A DNA stretch of 64,000 nt from an uncultured Duncaniella sp. (GTDB lineage Bacteria; Bacteroidota; Bacteroidia; Bacteroidales; Muribaculaceae). A program made the position numbers and the translations under genes. Under the pieces are notes generated by a model that had not been told where the DNA came from, searched no databases, and saw nothing but the letters and a program-made list of their open reading frames with translations. Of the stretch, positions 60,076-64,000 are shown piece after piece; position 1 is the stretch's first letter, and every line of letters starts with the position of its first letter. The DNA lies in contig CAJTMH010000001.1 in the NCBI GenBank assembly GCA_910577255.1, positions 372,001 to 436,000 of the forward strand. The letters are read 5' to 3'.

Positions 60076-62124
60076 ATGCAACATATCATCCTTCGCATCA
60101 TATTTCTTGCAGTAATCATATCTTCATCTGTCTGCGCACAGGGACAGATTAACACCGACCAGGTAATGCGCATAGGTGTAAATACTCTTTATTTTGAAGA
60201 CTATGTGCTATCTATCCAGTATTTTAATCAAGTGATAAATGTCAAACCATACTTGGCAAAACCATACTTTTACAGGTCGATAGCCAAACTGAACCTGGAT
60301 GATTATCTCGGTGCGGAAGAAGATGCATCACTCGCCATAGAACGCAATCCATTCATAGTGGATGCCTATGAAGTGAGAGGTGTGGCACGACAGAACCTGG
60401 GTAAAAACCGTCTGGCTATCGAGGACTATAACAAAGCGCTCGAAATGCTTCCTGAAAACCGTGGGCTGATGTACAATAAAGCCTTGGCCCAACATGACAT
60501 AAAGGATTATGATGGCGCGTCGGCTACTTTCGAGGAATTGCTTAGGACTTATCCGAAATTTGAAGGAGGCTATCTCGGACGCGCACGTTTGAGGCTGGAA
60601 CAAAAAGATACTGTCGGCGCAGTTGACGACATCAGCAAGGCTCTCGACATAAATAAGAATGCTGTAAACGGGTATGTGATGAGAGCTGACATTGCGATAA
60701 ACAGTAACAAGGACTATGCTGCGGCGTTAGCCGACATGGACCAGGCCATCCGTCTCCAACCTCAGTATGCCGGATTTTTCATCAACCGAGCCTTCCTCCG
60801 TTATATGACCGATGATTTTCAAGGAGCTTTTGCAGATTACGATTATGCCCTGCAGCTTGAACCTCACAACACCATAGCCCTCTTCAACCGTGGTTTGCTG
60901 CGTGCTGAAGTGCATGACACCAACAAGGCGATTGATGATTTCTCATCGGTTCTCGCACTTGACGACAATGATTACAAAACCCTGTACAACCGAGCCATAT
61001 TACTTGCTGAAATCGGTAGTTTTGACAAGGCGCTTAACGACCTTGACAAAGTGCTTGAAGCATATCCTGACTTTGCGGCAGCATACTTTCTGCGTTTTGA
61101 CATAAAACGTAGAAAAGGCGACCTGAGAAGTGCTGAAAAAGACTATGAGAAATCATTAGCCCTGGCCAAAACACGTGTGCAACTTACTCCTGACCGCCAA
61201 TTTAACGCTGCCGACTCCGTAACCGCCGGTGCTGATTCGGATGACATTGCCATGATAAGTGAAACCCAGGAGCAAGTCAAACGCCGCTTTACCTCTCTGA
61301 CCACCATATCTGACAACTCAACCCCCGACCAGGTATATAACAGTAAAGAGATCCGTGGAAAGGTGCAGGACAGAAACATCACCATAGAGATTGAGCCAAT
61401 CTTCGTAGTCACATATTATACCTCGCCCACCGAGCTCAAACTGAGCGGCGACTATATGCGGGAAGTTGACGATGTTAATGCCACACGCATGTTGCGTTTC
61501 ATACTCCAAGTGACCAATCATGAACCATCCATGACAGACGAAGAAACCGCTCAGGCGCATTTCAACTCCATACAATATTATAATTCCTACCTGTCAAGCC
61601 ATACTCCACGCGCAATCGACTATCTTGGCCGTGCAATGGATTTCATCACATTGCGGGATTATGAGAATGCCATCTCTGACCTTGACAAAGCCATAAGCAT
61701 CACTCCTGATTTCACTTTGGCTTATCTACTGAGAGCTAACGCAAGATACCTTGCTTCGAAATTAACAGACACCGACGAGCCAACAACAGGTGACAAGAAT
61801 AAAATTATCCCGGCCAAAGAGATTTCAGCAGCAAACTTATCTCTCTCCGACCTGGAAATGGTTATAAAGCTTTCCCCCTCGATGCCTATCGCACAATATA
61901 ATAAAGGTGTGATTTTGGCTGAAACCGGTGACTACACCTCAGCCTTACAGGCGTTCAACAAAGCCATAGAGCTGAAACCGGACTTCGGAGAAGCATACTA
62001 CAACCGTGGATATGTATATCTCTATCTCGGTAATAAGGATGCGGCATTTGCCGATTTGAGTCGAGCGGGCCAATTAGGGATTGTCCCCTCCTACAATCTA
62101 CTCAAACGCATGTCGGCAAGATAG
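60076..62124 (+). CDS. Secreted TPR-repeat protein, 682 aa
   Basis: A periplasmic protein built of tetratricopeptide repeats. A signal peptide ends at SSSVCAQG (residue 24). About ten repeats fill residues 25-375 and four more fill 515-675, split by a less regular section (375-510) with several Asp/Thr-rich turns. The repeats carry the usual pattern, such as YNKALEMLPENRGLMYNKAL and FNKAIELKPDFGEAYYNRGY. It is expected to bind other proteins; partners are unknown. It stands alone ahead of lysC. Confidence 0.88.
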   Translation: MQHIILRIIFLAVIISSSVCAQGQINTDQVMRIGVNTLYFEDYVLSIQYFNQVINVKPYLAKPYFYRSIAKLNLDDYLGAEEDASLAIERNPFIVDAYEVRGVARQNLGKNRLAIEDYNKALEMLPENRGLMYNKALAQHDIKDYDGASATFEELLRTYPKFEGGYLGRARLRLEQKDTVGAVDDISKALDINKNAVNGYVMRADIAINSNKDYAAALADMDQAIRLQPQYAGFFINRAFLRYMTDDFQGAFADYDYALQLEPHNTIALFNRGLLRAEVHDTNKAIDDFSSVLALDDNDYKTLYNRAILLAEIGSFDKALNDLDKVLEAYPDFAAAYFLRFDIKRRKGDLRSAEKDYEKSLALAKTRVQLTPDRQFNAADSVTAGADSDDIAMISETQEQVKRRFTSLTTISDNSTPDQVYNSKEIRGKVQDRNITIEIEPIFVVTYYTSPTELKLSGDYMREVDDVNATRMLRFILQVTNHEPSMTDEETAQAHFNSIQYYNSYLSSHTPRAIDYLGRAMDFITLRDYENAISDLDKAISITPDFTLAYLLRANARYLASKLTDTDEPTTGDKNKIIPAKEISAANLSLSDLEMVIKLSPSMPIAQYNKGVILAETGDYTSALQAFNKAIELKPDFGEAYYNRGYVYLYLGNKDAAFADLSRAGQLGIVPSYNLLKRMSAR

Positions 62125-62146
62125 GCGGGAAGGAACGGTAAATATG

Positions 62147-62226
62147 TAATTTTGCCCCGGCGGACTTGCAAAGTGACGAAATGGCAAGCAATTAGTTTAA
62201 TTTTCGGAAATTTTGTTGTAATTTTG
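62147..62226 (+). promoter_or_regulatory. Two candidate -7 boxes upstream of lysC
   Basis: TAATTTTG occurs at 62147-62154 and again at 62219-62226. The second has TTTA 19 bases upstream and is the better promoter, leaving a leader of about 65 bases, too short for a lysine riboswitch. The 174-base gap shows nothing else. Confidence 0.45.
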
Positions 62227-62298
62227 GGGCGAATTTTTAAAATTTATCACAAAAAAGATTTAAAACGGTTCAAACAGTTAAAGCAGATTATATAACTT

Positions 62299-63621
62299 AT
62301 GAAAGTATTAAAATTTGGTGGCACGTCAGTTGGTTCGGCTGAAAGAATTCGCCACGTAGCCGATCTCGTAAGCGGCAGAGGGAAAAACATCATCGTCCTT
62401 TCTGCCATGTCAGGCACAACTAATTCCCTTGTGGAAATAGCTGATTACCTGTATAAAAAGAATACAAACGGCGCCAAGGAAACTATCAACTTATTGGAGT
62501 CAAAGTATCTTAAAACCATCGCAGCTCTCTATGACAAGCACGAGAGCCGAGAGAAAGCACTCAAAGAGATCAAGGCTTGCTTTAACTATATCCGCTCATT
62601 CACGACCCGTGATGTTTTCGGTCCTGTGGAGGAGAAAATAATCCTTGCGCAAGGTGAAATAATGAGTGTGGCAATGATGACCATTCTCCTTAACGAGAGA
62701 GGTCTATATGCCGAGTCTCTTCCCGCTCTTGATTTCATGAAGACAGACGCCAACGGTGCGCCTGACACCCAGCATATACAGCTGCACCTGCAGCCGCTGC
62801 TTGACAAGTACATGGATGCCGACATCTTCGTGACACAAGGATTCATCTGCCGAAACGCCACAGGAGAAATCGACAACCTCCAGCGTGGCGGCAGCGACTA
62901 TACCGCTTCGCTCATAGGCGCTGCCATTGAGGCTGACGAAATCGAGATATGGACTGACATCGACGGCATGCACAATAACGACCCTCGTTTCGTAGATAAC
63001 ACAGAACCTGTGGGAGAACTTCACTACGAAGAAGCTGCTGAGCTAGCCTACTTTGGTGCTAAAATTCTGCACCCGACATGTGTGCTCCCGGCTAAAGTCA
63101 ACAACATACCTGTGCGTTTGCTGAACACGATGGAACCGGATGCACACGGCACCCTGATATACAACAATATCACCGAGCCATCCATCAAGGCTGTTGCCGC
63201 TAAGGATGATGTGATTGCTATAAAAATCAAGAGCTCACGCATGCTTCTTGCCTACGGCTTCCTGACTCGTATTTTCGAGACATTTGAAAAATACAAGACC
63301 CCTATCGACATGATAGCGACAAGTGAAGTCGGTGTGTCACTAACCATCGATTCAGGTCGTTTTCTCCCCGAAATTGTTGATGAGCTGAAGCAATTCGGCA
63401 CCGTAAGCGTGGATAAGGACATGGTGATCATCTGCGTTGTAGGCAATATGGAATGGACTAACACCGGCTATGAGTCAAAAGCTATGGAGGCCCTCTCCGA
63501 CATCCCTGTGCGCATGATTTCATACGGTGGATCAAACTATAACATATCATTCCTCATAAGGAAAGAAGATAAAGTAGCGGCTCTCAACCGTCTGAGTGAC
63601 AAACTTTTCAAAGGAGAATAA
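62299..63621 (+). CDS. lysC: Aspartate kinase
   Basis: Phosphorylates aspartate, the first step to lysine, threonine, methionine and DAP. The 440-residue protein is a single-function enzyme: KFGGTSVGSAERI at 5-17, LSAMSGTTN near 34-42, NLQRGGSDYTASLIGAA near 193-209, EIWTDIDGMHNNDPR near 215-229, and two ACT domains at the C-terminus for feedback control. lysA follows after 5 bases, so the enzyme is likely tied to lysine/DAP supply. Confidence 0.94.
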   Translation: MKVLKFGGTSVGSAERIRHVADLVSGRGKNIIVLSAMSGTTNSLVEIADYLYKKNTNGAKETINLLESKYLKTIAALYDKHESREKALKEIKACFNYIRSFTTRDVFGPVEEKIILAQGEIMSVAMMTILLNERGLYAESLPALDFMKTDANGAPDTQHIQLHLQPLLDKYMDADIFVTQGFICRNATGEIDNLQRGGSDYTASLIGAAIEADEIEIWTDIDGMHNNDPRFVDNTEPVGELHYEEAAELAYFGAKILHPTCVLPAKVNNIPVRLLNTMEPDAHGTLIYNNITEPSIKAVAAKDDVIAIKIKSSRMLLAYGFLTRIFETFEKYKTPIDMIATSEVGVSLTIDSGRFLPEIVDELKQFGTVSVDKDMVIICVVGNMEWTNTGYESKAMEALSDIPVRMISYGGSNYNISFLIRKEDKVAALNRLSDKLFKGE

Positions 63622-63626
63622 TAGCT

Positions 63627-64000
63627 ATGACACGTTTTCCTATTGATGAATTCCAAGGACTTAGAACACCTTTCTATTTCTATGATCTGAAACTTCTCGA
63701 TCAGACTCTTTCGGACATAAAGAGGACAGCTCGCGACCCGAGGTTTAAGGTGCACTATGCCATAAAAGCCAATGCCAATCCCGGAGTGCTACGCAACATC
63801 CAGGCTGCTGGTCTGGGCGTTGACTGTGTGAGCGGCGGTGAGATAGAAGCTGCGCTTGAAGCAGGATTCCGAGGAGAAAGAATCGTTTTTGCCGGAGTCG
63901 GTAAAAGCGACGAGGAGATTCGCTTCGCACTTGAAGCCAACATCGGATGCTTCAACGTTGAGTCAGAACCCGAACTACTTATAATCAATGAGATAGCCGG
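63627..64000 (+). CDS. lysA: Diaminopimelate decarboxylase, N-terminal part (gene runs off the right edge)
   Basis: PLP enzyme converting meso-DAP to lysine. The ATG at 63627, 5 bases after lysC, opens a frame that stays open to the window end, 124 codons. It starts with TPFYFYDLKLLDQTL, the usual opening, and contains the cofactor lysine Lys47 in VHYAIKANANPGVL, then GLGVDCVSGGEIEAALEAG and FAGVGKSDEEI. The rest, including the catalytic Cys, lies beyond the window. A carboxynorspermidine decarboxylase can be set aside because of the neighbour lysC. Confidence 0.93.
   Translation, partial: MTRFPIDEFQGLRTPFYFYDLKLLDQTLSDIKRTARDPRFKVHYAIKANANPGVLRNIQAAGLGVDCVSGGEIEAALEAGFRGERIVFAGVGKSDEEIRFALEANIGCFNVESEPELLIINEIA

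Noticed and set aside
62125..62298. Possible lysine riboswitch before lysC
   Set aside because: The region is too short and A+T-rich and lacks the conserved stems.
1..64000. tRNA or rRNA genes, CRISPR arrays, insertion sequences
   Set aside because: None seen on reading the intergenic regions; no regularly spaced repeats and no transposase or integrase motifs were found.

Overview
The window is a 64 kb piece of a Bacteroidota chromosome, most likely of the order Bacteroidales; the mix of genes would suit a gut Muribaculaceae-type organism, but that last step is inference. Evidence for the group: almost every gene start lacks a Shine-Dalgarno sequence, while promoters of the Bacteroidota type (TTTG, about 20 bases, then TAnnTTTG) can be read upstream of many genes. 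There are also lipoprotein signals, a DUF4924 protein, a PurL with its own glutaminase domain, a menaquinone gene (menD) and the meso-DAP/lysine pair lysC-lysA. I found no tRNA, rRNA, insertion sequence, prophage or CRISPR array.

Layout. 1-6 kb: the N-terminal end of a TamB-like envelope protein, an unknown basic protein, a small winged-helix protein, an AmyE-like alpha-amylase lipoprotein, cdsA and an unknown lipoprotein. 6-13 kb: radA and a TrmH-type rRNA methylase; divergent from these a translationally coupled pair, a sugar kinase fused to a RapZ C-terminal domain plus a MurU-like nucleotidyltransferase (amino-sugar/MurNAc recycling); then menD and a DUF4924 gene. 13-20 kb: a complete glycine cleavage set (lplA-gcvT-gcvH-gcvPA-gcvPB-lpd) with a split P-protein. 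20-25 kb: a 54-residue small protein and rmuC; a SO_0444-type metal efflux permease, an AraC regulator with an N-terminal metal-binding motif, and tilS. 25-33 kb: an esterase, a PepSY-like protein, umuC-umuD, a decayed gene fragment, a GH51 arabinofuranosidase and malate dehydrogenase. 33-38 kb: a heavy-metal type RND efflux operon (adaptor, pump, TolC-like protein). 38-42 kb: an alpha/beta hydrolase, a membrane-anchored Mur ligase, a D-Ala-D-Ala ligase and a 58-residue membrane protein. 42-52 kb: rlmH, nadC, a HAD phosphatase, purL, and etfB-etfA-acyl-CoA dehydrogenase. 52-64 kb: rplY, pth, an S4 RNA-binding protein, lptB, udk, a MerR regulator, mltG, a PH-domain protein, prfC, a VanX-like dipeptidase, a TPR protein, lysC and the start of lysA.

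Themes. Much of the window is housekeeping, but three blocks look Firmicutes-like rather than Bacteroidota-like: the GH13_28 amylase, the split-P glycine cleavage operon and the Mur ligase/Ddl module. Cell-wall chemistry recurs (kinase-RapZ/MurU, Mur ligase/Ddl, MltG, VanX-like dipeptidase, lysC/lysA). The kinase-RapZ fusion with MurU is the best candidate for an unexplored regulatory arrangement, because RapZ C-terminal domains are known to sense glucosamine-6-phosphate in enterobacteria.
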